NCBI RefSeq assembly: GCF_035582795.1
Contig: NC_134368.1
Coordinates: 10,875,501 to 10,939,500 of the forward strand
Length of the DNA stretch: 64,000 nucleotides
Reading direction: 5' to 3'
Origin: Mycteria americana
Lineage: Eukaryota > Chordata > Aves > Ciconiiformes > Ciconiidae
This document shows positions 1-23,315 of this stretch, piece by piece. The number at the start of each line of letters is the position of its first letter. Within the stretch, counting starts at the first letter, position 1. The translations under genes were made by a program, and so were the position numbers. The notes beneath the pieces are model-generated. The model was not told the DNA's origin. It was given only the letters and a program-made list of their open reading frames with translations, and ran no database searches.

Positions 1-1845
1 GTGATGATCTCTTCTTACTGACTCAACTTTTGAAGCTTTAGAAAGAGAAGCTATGGCAACCAAAACTGCAGGAGAGACTCTTGGAAATCTTGGGGGAGTC
101 CCCAGGGATGGCCACCGAAAACACGTTCTCCTTCACTGACAAGCTTCACTGACAATCAGATTCTCCAGACTAACTCAATAATAATCCCTCTTAAGCACCA
201 ATGTTGTAGCAGCAGAGAGCCACGCCTGGTTATTTGTTGTACTCTATTTTGTGGTTTTATTGCCGCTGCCCTCCCTGCCCCGCCCCGCCTTACTGTTTTC
301 TTCATCTCTCTTGGATTTTCCCCTATTCCACGGACCCACTGCTCTGAACAGCCAGAGAATGGTCGCTGGAGGACGAGTACCTGACTAGACTGCTCAGATG
401 GCATCCCAGACCAGAGAAGAGGGACTGGACCCAGGTCAATTCTTACAGCCAAACTGACAATCTGAGCATCTGTCTATGACAGAGCATCCTTCTCTTTTCC
501 TGGTTTTTTTTTCCTTCCCCTTCATGTTCTGTTTTGTGAAAAGCTCAAAAGCAGAAAGGCGACTACTATTCTGTCAACAACTCGCTCAGTATTCAACACA
601 AGGGCTTTTTTTAACCTGGTAAAAAGGATTGCTTGAAAAAATGAAGGCTCTTTAAGTGAATAATTTCTCTCCATTAAAAGGATTTCAATGAGTTTTACTT
701 ACGTATGTTTATCATTACCACTTAATTTCAGTCTGAGAAATACAATTTGGAGGAGTGGTTGTTCTTCTGGATTCCACACACCCCCGCCCCCATCACTAGT
801 TCTATGGAACTAAGTAGAGCAAGGTCTTTGTGATTAAAATCCTAACCAGTGTTTCACTCTTAATGTTACACAACTGTATAGCAAGAGTCAGGTTAGCATC
901 TTCATTTCCTGCACTCATATATTCCATTATAACATGCCATGGTACAAGATACACACCAAAGATGTGTACCAAAACTGTGTTAAGATAGACAGAAGAATAT
1001 TAGTTGGTGTGAAATGGATTAAATTTTGCAAAGAAAGCTACACAGAAGCTCAGTATTTGTGTGGGTTTATGCAAGTTTTCTATATATGCAGATGTATGTA
1101 TGTGTAGACATAGGGAAAGGAAGAGTATATGTAAGAGCAAGGGCCAAAAACTTCAAGTGGTCACAAATCTGCTTAGAAATGATCTGTCTTTGTATGCAAA
1201 CTAAGGTGCAGAAGTGTCTCATTAAATCTCAGAATCAGGCTCATTATCACTCTCATTGCGAAGTGGATTTTAAAAAACCTTCATTAAACATTCAGGTTTG
1301 AATATTTTAACTTCAGGCATTAAGATCTGAATTTCGTGGGTACAAAGCATTGTTTAGTCCTAGTCTTTTCAGATAAAAATAGTAGATGCCATCATAGATC
1401 AAATCCATAATTTGGAAATAGATAAATACCAAAGAATGCATATTTTTTAGTGTAAAGTCTGTTCTGGTTTTACAAACTAAAAACATGCAGTTTTACACAT
1501 TAAAAACTGCAAAAGTCTTATTAAAACTAAAAGATAAGTCAACTAGAAATTTTTTGGACAGTAAATACATGGTATTTATGACTAATTTACTGTGTGTTTC
1601 AATGCTTTTTCATGAAATGTTTTATGAGCCTTGTGTTTTTACACATACGAAAGGTAAACTCTACACGTTAAAACCAACCACCTTAAAAACTGTAAATAAC
1701 CGTTAGGTTAGGGCCAACCCTATCTTCTTGAAGTCAAAATATATTCAGCATGATTTGGAACACAATCAAAATATTCTGGTTTTACTCACTTACTCTCCCC
1801 TTGGTATTTACAGTGTTATTCAAACCTATATTTCATGTTCTGTAG
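1..1845. other. Upstream CFAP99 intron; no exon recognised
   Basis: This AT-rich stretch precedes the first CFAP99 exon I can recognise. That exon opens in phase 0 after a good acceptor, so earlier coding exons must lie upstream, probably outside the window. Short open frames here (for example 1026-1301 on the + strand) have no recognisable protein character and no matching splice sites. I see no repeat family that I can name. Confidence 0.5.
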
Positions 1846-13101
<11,256 letters not shown>

Positions 13102-13231
13102 AATACATTTGGAACAAATTCAGGCCTGCTGGAAATCTCCCAGTGTGCCTATTTACTACAAGGTTGAATTTTAATCTTTATTTCACCTTTACAGTGTGAT
13201 TAGAAAAATTTGGGTCATACAGGCATGATGA

Positions 13232-13237
13232 AATAAA
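13232..13237 (+). promoter_or_regulatory. CFAP99: Candidate CFAP99 poly(A) signal
   Basis: AATAAA lies 131 bases after the CFAP99 stop, followed by a T-rich stretch. This would give a short 3'UTR of about 150-160 bases. The AATAAA overlapping the stop codon is the alternative. Confidence 0.5.
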
Positions 13238-14753
13238 AATGTGTTAATTTTTTGGTAATAGAATTTTATTTTTAAGCTATAATGAGACATTTTTTTCTGT
13301 TAGAATCAAAAGCTTTAAGAAACCAAAATCTTACCATCAGAGCTCCTACAGCAGAATGGCAAACATCTGGGTAAGAGTGTTGAGATCTGTATTTCTGTTA
13401 TCATTTATACTATGCCATGGTTTGCTATGCTCATCTTCCAAAAGAATAAAAATGAGGGCAAAAACCAAGCAACATTTGTTTACATATGTTTCTTTTCAAA
13501 AGGCATGGTCAGCCCAAGGTCCTAACACTTCTTATATGACAGTAACTGTGTGTAAGAGGATCACCGGTTTCAACACTGGTTTTAGAGGATGAGGGAAAAA
13601 CTGTTTAGGAGGTTTAGATGATGTGATAGCCTCCAGGAACCAGAGTCTTGATTCAGTGACCCAGGCAGACTATCCCTCTATTCGCAGATGTGAATCTCTT
13701 CAGTCTTTAAACAGTGGAAGGAGAACATAACATTGCTTGATCTCTTTAGGGAGCTGCTTCCAGAAAAACCCAAAATTCTGTTACTCACCTGGAAGATAAT
13801 TTGCCCTCTATGACAATTTCTATACTGTCTAAAAGAGCCTTTAAATCACAACACTTATTCTAGGCACAAGGCCAAGGAGGATATAAATCTGAATTAAAAT
13901 CTGCACAGCAGTAAGACTATGTAATGTATTTCTATTTTAACTCGATGCCAGCTACTAAGTGTTTAATTATGGCTATTGCAAATATTTAAATTGAAGGAGA
14001 CTGTCGCTGACATTAGAGTCAGGCAGCTGCTTTTAATGCTCTCACAACATTACATTTCTCGCTTTTTACTGAAGGAAGCCTAATGGAATTCTTTTGTTGC
14101 CACCTAGCTGTGAAGATCACTTCCACAAGCTGATAAAATGCGCTTTATTTTTCATTCAAAGTAAGTGCTACAGTAGCCCACAAAAGTAATGTAGGACTCA
14201 TGCTCAGTAGGAAGAGTTAAGGAACATAAGGAACGATAGCAGAACTACAGAGAAGAGGGAACTATGACACTATGTCTAGTAAGGGATTGTAATAGCTTAA
14301 AATGACAAACCCTTGGTGGCAGGCAGTTTATCTTCCTTTGTGGTTGTTCAGCATTCTGTTGCATTGTATTCCAGAACAACAGAGCCAAGTGGTGACTGTT
14401 AACACCTCGGTTTCCCAGGAGCGAGCAATTAACAGGGCTGACAGTCATGGTCTGGGATATTGCATAGCTGAATAGTTCCTCTTAAACTTTTTGATGTCTT
14501 GCGTTTTGAGAATTAAAAAAGAAATAAAATAATCATTAAGCAAATAGACAGGCAGGTGTATTTAGGTAGGTAAGATAGAAATTTCAAAAACCCATTATAC
14601 TGTGTGCTTCTTCCCCTGTGATGTTGGACCCAGTTTTCAAGTGTCTTACTGAATTGCAATCAAGCTGATTCATAACTATTTCCTTCTCCATATTTTCCCT
14701 GCTCTCAAATGAAAGGACTGAGGAATAGAGGAATCTCAATAATCCAGCTGTGG

Positions 14754-14822
14754 AATTTTTCATAGAATCATAGAATTCAATGAATGAATTCTATGAATTT
14801 CAATAGAATTCTATGAAAAATT
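14754..14822. repeat. Nested palindrome / hairpin built from CATAGAAT units
   Basis: Outer arms of 15 bases, AATTTTTCATAGAAT (14754-14768) and its exact complement at 14808-14822, enclose inner arms CATAGAATTCA (14769-14779) and TGAATTCTATG (14785-14795). The CATAGAAT unit resembles a CR1 3' tail in reverse orientation, so this may be a duplicated and inverted CR1 tail. Confidence 0.75.
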
Positions 14823-14935
14823 TTTACCTTCAGAAATCACAGATAGCCCTATTGCTACTTTAGGATCTGATGCATAAAGTCATCTTCAGAATCAATATTT
14901 GGAGGAATGTAAAAAAATGTGAGTCTTTTGGGAAA

Positions 14936-15112
14936 AATATCAATATATTCCTATATTGATATTTTATATATATTATTGATATTATATATTATTGATATTA
15001 TATATTATATATTTTATATACTATTATATATTATTGATATTTTTATATATTATTGATATTTTATATATATATTCCTATATTGATATTTTTATGTCAATAT
15101 AGCCTATTGATT
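14936..15112. repeat. AT-rich dyad repeat (TATATTATTGATATT-like)
   Basis: The stretch is almost pure A and T. Variants of TATATTATTGATATT repeat several times, and both ends carry the phrase ATTCCTATATTGATATTTT. ATATCAATAT and ATATTGATAT are mutual complements, so the tract can form cruciforms. It is a likely unstable or variable-length site. Confidence 0.8.
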
Positions 15113-16439
15113 TTTCAGTGATGGGAGGTCTTACAACAGAATACACAGAATAACATTAAAAATACCACATTCCTCCTGCCAAACGTGGATAACTTGATGT
15201 TGGAGGCGGCTGATCCTATCCAGGACCACTCTGCCCCTGGCCACTAGAGCACCTTCTCTAGTATTCCTTGTTTGAGCAATGCAGTACACAGAAACCTGAG
15301 GTGATCCAATGCAGAGCCAGCAAAGGTCTAGTAGGACTTGTAAGCATTCTATTACAAAAGCAGCTGTAATGCCATTGGAGCCAGGTGAGCTTTGAAGCAA
15401 TACAGCCGCATTCACACTGCTGCCTCAGCTAGTGTCTGTGGCACAGACCATCCACAGCCTGGTTAGTCGGCACACAGATAATTGAGAGTCAGCAATGCCT
15501 CTACACTCATAGTGCTCCATGGAAGCACAGGTACATGAATAATTCATGATTCGTTCATTTACACATTTGTTACACTCTTTGCAGCCAAGAAGATGAGGGT
15601 AGGTGAACAAGGCTGACTCTTAAATCATCTAACAAAACAGACTTATAAAATCAGAGGTTTCACCTGTCCGATCTTACCAACAGACTCATTAAGAAACTCT
15701 TTTAGTGCTGAAAGCTGCACATTCCAGAGGTCTCTTATTTCAGTGTAAATGGCCAGACCGAAAAAGCCTTCACATGCCACTACAGTGTAAGGAGGCCCAT
15801 GTTACCTGAGGAAGACCAAGGGTTTTCAGCCCTGCGACGAGCATCGGACACAGGGTGCTCACACCTCCCGTAACAGTCGCTGCTGGGTGGCACTTGGCTC
15901 CCTCTTCCCAATCAGCCCTGGTAACGAGGCAAAGCCCACATTCAGTGACTGCCTGGCCAGGTAATCCGACCTGCCCTAGAAAGCACAGATACTTTATTAT
16001 TTAAATGAAACCAAAGACACAGAGACAGATAGATTGGAATGGCAAGCAAAAAAAAATACCTGGTACACATCTTGAGCACTGTTCACCCAGAGGAGAAGGC
16101 AAGAAAAGTCACCAGGAAAAGCTACGAGTTTACAAACAGCCAAGCGGCTGGGCATGGGGCAGTGAGATTTAGGAAAGGCCAGATGATTCCTTGCATTAAG
16201 GGAAAGCAGCTGGGAAAAATCCTTTTCGACAGTGAGGTGAGGGCATCGAAACACCTCTGCAAGTGTTGGTAACAAGTTACATAGAGGATCTGGACTAATT
16301 ATGCCAGAGGCAACAGGTAACAATCTCCCGAGTTGATGGCTCTGATTAATTTTGCCCAGTGCATTGGGAACATTTCCAGAAGACTGACACTGGGGGGAGG
16401 GGGAAACCCCCAAAGCTCACACCGCCCTGGTACAACAAC

Positions 16440-17460
16440 ATCGCACAACACAGCAAGAGCATAGTCCTGCCTCGGCCGCCCCTTTCAGGGTCCGTCAGAG
16501 CCGAACTAACCCTGGGACCGAGGAAAAGTTTCCGAGGGGCAGCCACCCCCCTCGGCGGCAGGGCGCCCGCCGTGAGGGGGCCGCAGGCCCCGGGCAGCCC
16601 TGCACAGGCCGCCCGCCCGCCCCGCCCCCAGTCGCTCGCGAAACTACAACTCCCAGCACAGCCCGGGGCCGGAGAAGAGGCGGAGCCGCTGCGTCACCGC
16701 TTCCTAATTGACGTGCGCGACGGCCATTCCGCGAGCCGCAAGATCGCGGTCCCTCCAATGGCGGGAGAGCGGAGGCGGCCGTTGCGCGACGCCGCTGCCG
16801 GGCCGGGCGTTGAGGGTGAGTGCTGCAGGCCGGGGCGCTCGGTCGTGGGGGTGGGAGCGGCGACTGGGAGCGGCACCGGCGTCCCTGGGCCCGCCCTGCC
16901 TTTCTGAGGCGCCCGGGACGGCGGGCGACAGGTGAGGGGAGGGGCGGGGAGGGCAGCCGCGCCCGGCCGCGGTGGGGGAGGGGCGGGCCGGGCCGGCGCT
17001 GAGGGGAGCGGCGGGAGAGGGGTCTTCTTCCGCCGGTGCGGGGAGCTGGGCCCTGCGCGGTGCTGCCCCCTTCTCCGGGCCGGGGACGGTGACCCGAGCC
17101 CCTTCCCCCGGGCGCGGAGCGGGGGCACGGCCCTGCCCGCCGCTGTGGCGGCCCTGAGGGGCTCCCCCTCAGCTGCCCCTGGCCTGCCTCGCTCCGCCTG
17201 GGGTGTCGGTGTGGCGTGTCCCGCTTCCCCTTCCCCGGCCGTGTGTTATTTTTTCGTCTCCGCTGCTCTGGGGGGCTCTGGGGCTTGCGAGCGCCGCTGC
17301 CCGGCCCTCAGAGCCGGCCCCGGCCGCTCCTGCCCTCCCCGCCGGGCGCGGCGGCTCCCCTCATCGCGGGCGGCCGGCAGCGCTGAGCTCCGGGGGCCAG
17401 CTAGGCCTGCGGCCGTTTTCTGCCCCGTATTCCCTCGAAAGCGAGACGAGCCGGTCCTTG
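16440..17460. promoter_or_regulatory. RNF4: CpG island promoter of RNF4
   Basis: This is the most CpG-dense kilobase of the window. It contains ACTACAACTCCCAGCA at 16643-16658, which fits the ZNF143/THAP11 (SBS) consensus. TGACG-type half sites lie near 16693 (GCGTCACC) and 16709 (TTGACGTG), a GGCCATT YY1-like site near 16722 and CCAATGGCGG near 16755. No TATA box is seen. It sits 6.3 kb upstream of the ATG exon on the same strand and 3.2 kb after CFAP99, as expected for a housekeeping promoter. Transcription may be bidirectional. The island is not repeated at copy B. Confidence 0.8.
16720..16815 (+). other. RNF4: Predicted RNF4 non-coding exon 1
   Basis: A strong donor, GTGAGT, begins at 16816 within the CpG island, just after the cluster of promoter motifs. 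The start is only approximate because no transcription start site can be read from sequence. A second donor-like GTGAGG at 16932 could give a longer alternative exon 1. Several long GC-rich open frames cross this block; I treat them as artefacts of base composition. Confidence 0.45.
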
Positions 17461-20400
17461 CAGACGGGCTGCTCGGCCTCTTGTGGTGCTCGCTGGGTCA
17501 TGAACCGCATTTGCTGCGAGGGCCGTTCAGAGGGTGTCCTGAAGCGGCTGAGAGAGGCAAGTGCTGGGGAGGAGGCGATGGCGTTCCTTCTCTCGTCTGG
17601 AGGAAACGGGGTGGTTCAGCACATGCAGTAGATGTAGCTGTGTGAAGTTGTTAGTCAGTCCTCCCATTTTGTGTGACAGCAAGAGCGGAGGGAACGCTTC
17701 TCTCCTACCTCAGCGTCCCCTACACCTCCATTACAGGACGTGAAAAGACTCAACTTCCTTTTCCTTATTTCTGTATCTGATTTTGGGACTATTGAAAGTA
17801 AGCTGTAGCCTTTCTCAGAGAAACTTCTGCAATAAGAGCAATGAGAAGCTTTCTTCTGACCAGTCTTCATCTTTGTTGGTTGTTTCTGAAATAGGACGTC
17901 TGGCCTACTGAAAGTTTTGGGTGTGTTTTGTTCTCTGGGTGTTTTCTTAGCTTCTGTGTTTTGTTTTGGATTTGGGGTTTTTTTGGTTAGGTTGCTCATC
18001 AACATATGTCTTACCTGCCTGTAGATGTAGCTGACTGCTTAGAGCAGGCAGGCTAGTATATCTCTGTGGCAGGCTGTTTATCTCTCATCTTTACTCTTTT
18101 TATGGTGTCTTTCACCAAGCTTTTGTAGCGTGGGACTGCTTGACCTAATTTGGATAAAACATAATGGTCTCAGCTTCTGTTTTCCCTGAAGTTGGCATAG
18201 GGCATCTGAAAAAATGAGAATGTCTTTAAAGGTACTGGAAATACACATGATGGGAAAGTTTTGAAAGAGTAAAATGGCAGATTACTGTTCCCTGTGATAA
18301 AAAATTTTAAGATTAGCACTATGTGATTGGTTTTGACAAATGCAATGTATACTGGTTTTGTCACCTGTGCCTTGCACATTCCAAGTGATTTAGACTGATG
18401 TTATTGCTTTCTTCAAGTAGTTACTTTAGTGTATTTGTAATGTTTAGGATGATGATGAAGTAAAGTCTTGTTTCTGTTAGACATGCTAAAAATGTCTACT
18501 TCTTGCGTAAGCTAATTTGCCTCAATTCATGCTAAGCATGTGGGAGACCAAGACTTTGTTTTCAGAGTGGTGTAAGAAAAGTTGTCAGTTTATGTTGTCT
18601 AGAGAATCCATTTTTTGGAATTGTAATTCAAACATGTTAAACTAGGTCAACTTGAACTCAGTGAAAATGTTAACTTTTTTATAGATGAAAAAAAATAACA
18701 GGAGACTTAAATGATTAATATGGGAATCAATATTCTTAATTTAAATGACTTTACCGTTATTTTTTCTCAAGTATCTATCTGTACAGAGAAAGGTTGGTGG
18801 ATGTAGTCCTTAAAATGCTAGTGAGTTAGCTAGAATAAACCTTGGACTTTGTTGTTATGAGGACAACACTACTTAGGCCCTTGGGAGAGCTAAATGACAG
18901 GAATAATAACTGCATGTGCAGAGCTCTGTGTATGAGAGGAAGGGGAAGCGGCTTTTTCTGGTATGGTGTCATCCTGCAGTGATGCAATAAAAAGTCTGTA
19001 AAAGTTAAAAGTATTTATTGGCTTGCTAAGTTGATCTGCTAAGTTCACATTTTAAAAGTCTTTTTTAATCTTAATTCTAGAATTTTGAATTGCTGTCTGA
19101 ATGCATCTTGCTACAGGTCTAATAGATGAGCTCGCTAACAGCATCAGCTGGAGTTATTTGATAGTTATGGGTTAGGGGCAGGGAGGTTGATGCAGTAACT
19201 CTATTTGTGCTATCCAGTCTTGGGAGTCTTGGTGCTGGGTTTTGTAGTGACTGCTGGAGGAGGAACATAGAGACCTTATAATTTAATTTTGGCTATCCAG
19301 TCCTGTATGACAAATCATATTAATAAATTGAGTGGTCCTGAGGTTTTGAAAGTCTTTAAGGAATTCTTATTGATGAGTATGTTTTTAAATGTGCAAAGCT
19401 TGGAACTGTTTTGTTTACCTCTGTTCTTGTGCACTACTAACTTGATCTGTGTTGTATTCAAGAAAGGAAACTTTGCTTTATTTTTGCTACCCATTCTTAC
19501 AGTTCAGGTAATTAACTTTCAATAAAGTTTTCCGAGTAAGCCAATAACACGTGGAAATCTATAGCCCCACAGAAGAGGTTTGTTCTTGCAAGAAAAAAAT
19601 TTGCTGGATCATGAGACACCTTCCATAGTCTTAATAAATTCCAGCAGTTGGATTTTCATTATAAACATGACTCTTATGAGCTGGGTCGTGTTGATACTGA
19701 TGAACCTGCCTATAATGATTTATTTTAAGGTGGTTTTACAGTGATGAGCTTCCCTATGGGTGTCTGTTCTCAACTTTCTTCTTCAGAAGAAGCTTCTGAA
19801 GAGGTTAAGCTTTGAGCCATTAAGAGCTAGGGCACTCGTGCCTTACGTATATGGTCTGTATTAAGTATAAAGAAAGCCTACTACTGGTGTTGTAAGATTC
19901 TGAAAATTAAACCATCTATTTAGCAATGGTGTTCTCTGTCACTTAGTTGGAGAAGTGACTTTGTCCTGTGTTGCCTTTGAGGTCTGATATTAGATCCTGA
20001 GACATGTAGTAATCCTATAAATAACCTGTTCCTTGGTATCTTGGTAAAGAAGTGTGTGAATCTTTAACATGGGTAAGGTGGTCTTAGTATAACAGGTCTT
20101 CTATGGTATATTGCTTTGGTCTTCTTTTCACCGTAATTTTCAAATTTAAGTGTGTTTGGGTTTTGTGTGTGGGGGGGTATTTTGTTTTGTTGTTTGTTTC
20201 TTTTTTTCTTCTGTGATAGCTCTTCTTTGGCACTTGTGGCCAAAGAGCATCTGTGCAACCTTTTATGTTTAGAGTCATCCCAGGTGCTTGCTACCCCCTG
20301 TATTTTGAACCCTTTCTAAAGATACTTTGTCAACATACCATTGTACTGGGTTGTATTCAGTGTTACATTCGAAAAGCACAGAGTCTTGTGAAACCTTCTG

Positions 20401-21324
20401 TGTGTTTTGCATCCAAAACTGTGCTGCCCTGTGAATGCATCAGACTTGTCTTTTGCTGTCTTTCAGCAGTGCAGATATATCAGTGTATCACATGGCTTTA
20501 ACAGGTTCTATTTAAAAACAATTATAACTTGTAAATTAAGCTTAGATAAAGTGTATTTCTTTATAATACTCAGATTTGTGTACCAGCTAACATTTCCCAG
20601 CTTTTTAATGTCCAAGTATTTTTTCCAATTTCATATCTGAGGAGAATCAAGGAAAATGTCTCTTGGCTTTCTTGATGAAATGAACTTACAAAGACTCTAA
20701 TGGCATAACTTCTCAATATACCTCATATGTTGCTCAGTCTTGTTCATTCTCCTGCTGTGCACAGAAAATTGCTTTGCCTAAGTTACTTTCAGTTCCAGTT
20801 GTAGCTGTTAGATGAAGATGGTAGCTTGTCTTTGAGCAACTAGTTTGAAAGAGCACATGTGCTAGGGTTTAGGGATGATTTTCTCCCTTTCCTCCATCGC
20901 TCGTGTTGCGTGTCCTCCTCCTTGCTTCACCTCCCTCTTCTCCTTGTCTCCAAAGAGCTCCAAACCTACGAATAATAATCATATGGAGAGAGGAACTCCT
21001 GTAGCACCCAGAAAATGTGCTCACAGAACAGTCTGTCTGGTTTGTTTTGTATGAGTGCAGAATTAGGCATGGTCTTGTTTTAACAGTTCTTGGCCCCTAT
21101 TCCAAAAATTCAGTGATGTGAGTAAAATAGGATCTTCCCAAGAATGTTGGTAAGGCTGGCAGAAAAGCTTTCTTCCTTAACAGATGAAATGAAATCTAGG
21201 CCTTAAGAACAGTGGGGTGAAGTGTGCAAAGAGAACTCGCATTACATGGATACAGATTGTTACGAAAATGGTTGTGTAGGTGAGTCCTGTACTGAGGAAG
21301 CAGGAGACTGAAAGTCAGTTGGAG

Positions 21325-22100
21325 TAACCACAGTATTCTTAAATAGTTGTTTAACCCTAAGCAAGACCTGACACACATTCAGGAGAGGTAGCAATAGGAA
21401 CATGCTGGTTTGAACATCCCAAGGATATTCACAGTTCTCAAGAGCTATTGTAATTAGCCTGGAGAAGAAGGGGAAGATGGAGGAAGGTGTCTCCCCCATG
21501 GGTTGGCTCTGCAAGGAGAAAAAGTAAAAAGTGTAATTACTAATAATTTCTGATGGATGGCTGCCGAAGTACAGAGGTGTTGGCAATGCTGAGTACAAAT
21601 ATGAGACTGATCTCACAACCAACAATTTTGTCATACCAAAAGACAGTTCAATAGGTAAAGTAAAAGACACGCAAGCAAAGCACAACAAGGAATTCATTCA
21701 CTACTTCCCATTTGCAGGCAGGTGTTCAGCCATCTCCAGGAAAGCAGGGCTCCATCACGCATAGCGGTTACTTGGGAAGACAAATGCCATCACTCTGAAT
21801 GTCCCCCCTTCCCCCAGCTTTATATGCTGAGCGTGACGTCATATGGTATGGAATATTCCTTTGGTCAGTTGGGATCAGCTGTCCCAGCCATGTCCCCTCC
21901 CAATGTCTTGTGCACCCCCAGCCTACTCACTGGTGGGGTGGGGTGAGGAGCAGAAAAGGCCTTGGCTCTGTGTAAGCACTGCTCAGCAGTAACTAAAGCA
22001 TCCCTGAATTATTAACACTGTTTTCAGCACAAATCCAAAACATCGCCCCATACTAGCTACTATGAAGAAAATTAACTCTATCCCAGCCAAAACCAGCACA
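21325..22100 (-). mobile_element. Avian endogenous retrovirus LTR (apparently solo)
   Basis: On the minus strand the element opens at 22100 with TGTGCTGGTTTTGGCTGGGA, the start of an LTR family I recognise from avian genomes. It continues with a GACGTCA-like site and a TATA-like motif (complement of 21819-21827). Near its far end it shows GGGTTAAACA, giving TG...CA limits of 21348-22100. The stretch back to 21325 may be LTR or host sequence. No internal retroviral genes or second LTR are seen, and a clear target duplication is not visible (GGAG on both sides is the best candidate). It is absent from the matching place in copy B. Confidence 0.75.
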
Positions 22101-22207
22101 GGAGCAAACTCTGAGCCTTAGTTGTCAACATCCCAGGTGAGAACATAAGGCTATTGCTCACATTTGCGAGAGAAACTCTGGGGTAACTATACGTGTAAGT
22201 TTAGATT

Positions 22208-22243
22208 TAAAAAAAAAACTTAAAAAAAAAAAAAAAAGAAAAA
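22208..22243. repeat. A-rich tract
   Basis: Two adenine runs are broken by CTT and G. In copy B the matching place has a T-run near 34429 and otherwise different text, so this site has changed independently in the two copies. Confidence 0.7.
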
Positions 22244-23147
22244 TCTTAAAACTATCAAAACTGATTAGGTTCATATTGGGAGAGGGAGTTATGCATAACA
22301 GTTCTGAAAATTTCATCCGCTGTGACCAGAATCTGAGAATAGGTTAATAGCGTGTGTGCTGGTCTTTGCAGCGTAGATCAAGGTCAGTATCAGGAAGACA
22401 GTTCTGCAGTTCTTGTTTAACATAATTGTTTTTTTCCTGGTCGCCCCACTGTCTTCTGCCCCAGCTCCTCATTGTGTGTTGGACACAGGACAATTTTACC
22501 ATGAGCAAGCTTTAAGATATGAACTTCAGTACCATGTTAGATACTCATAACTGCCTTTATGCTTGCTTTTCACTTCTTCCCACTAAACAGTTCACTGTCT
22601 TGTGGTAGGGGCATGCACACCTACAGTTACCACAGAGTAGCTACTGTACACTCGTATGTTCTTGCAGATCCATGACTATTTCTAAACTGAAATTTCCCTG
22701 CTCCACTTGCTTTAAATTCCTCTCAAGCTTTTCAGCTTCCACCTGTTGGAATCTGGAGATGGGCTGGAGAAGAGAATTGCTTATCTGGAACTTTGTGCTC
22801 TCTGAAGATGGCTGCTTACGACACAATTCCAAGTGATTCCTGCCCACACACAAACATTGCCTCGGGAGTCAATCAATTGCTTTCAGTTCAACTTAATTGG
22901 GATTCCTTAGTATTCTTCTCGTTTGCTAACAAACTAGCTTATTCTGGTGTTTAGTTTAGGAAATGGGTAAGAATGAGTGAGACTTCAGGCCCAGCTGTAG
23001 GTGTCTGAGGCTCAGATACCAAACTCTGGGACTTCCCCTCTAGCTTTGGACAGAAAGTGGTGACTGGGGAATGGGAATGTTGGGGAGGGGTGTATTTAAG
23101 AGAACAAGCATTACAGACAGGTAATCTTCTCTCTTCTTTTCTGGCAG

Positions 23148-23306
23148 GTTTGGAAGAACGTTGTTCTCGGCCCCTGAGAAATCTGGACTTTTTAAGAGCA
23201 GACTACCTAAGGGAAGATAAGGAATTGATACTTGTAGCTTCCTTGCAATTAACGTCTTGGTATTTGTACCTCTTACTTTTTCTGTGGTTTTAGATCAAGA
23301 CACACC
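23148..23306 (+). other. RNF4: RNF4 copy A 5'UTR part of the ATG exon
   Basis: The acceptor has a long pyrimidine tract (TTCTCTCTTCTTTTCTGGCAG ends at 23147). The exon runs to 23315 and contains no ATG before 23307, so the first AUG available in this exon is the RNF4 start. An in-frame TAG lies 14 bases upstream of the start codon. Confidence 0.6.
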
Positions 23307-23315
23307 ATGAGCACA
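23307..23315 (+). CDS. RNF4: RNF4 A coding exon 1 (9 nt coding)
   Basis: ATGAGCACA (Met-Ser-Thr) is followed by the donor GTAAGT at 23316. It matches the MST start known for RNF4 and ends in phase 0. Confidence 0.88.

Larger units (their letters stand above)
13260..16439. other. Intergenic region between CFAP99 and RNF4
   Basis: I recognise no gene here. The stretch holds a nested palindrome (14754-14822), an AT-rich dyad repeat (14936-15112), and then sequence of rising GC leading to the CpG island. An open frame of 94 codons on the minus strand at 15131-15415 has no recognisable domain. Confidence 0.55.
16816..23147 (+). other. RNF4: RNF4 intron 1
   Basis: About 6.3 kb from the island donor to the ATG-exon acceptor. 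The first part is GC-rich and the rest is ordinary AT-rich intron. It contains an avian LTR (about 21325-22100) and an A-rich run (22208-22243). From about 21212 onward it is homologous in broken, colinear blocks to 34209-38053. No coding exon was recognised. Confidence 0.6.

Noticed and set aside
16359..17645. Long overlapping open frames on both strands (up to 237 codons) in the CpG island
   Set aside because: High GC removes stop codons by chance. The frames overlap on both strands, are rich in Gly, Ala, Pro and Arg, and show no domain. The block has promoter character.
21212..21320. Possibility that the shared text at 21212-21320 and 34209-34320 is a dispersed repeat rather than part of the duplication
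   Set aside because: It is one of several colinear blocks in the same order and orientation leading into the near-identical tract, so shared duplication is simpler. A genome-wide search would settle it.
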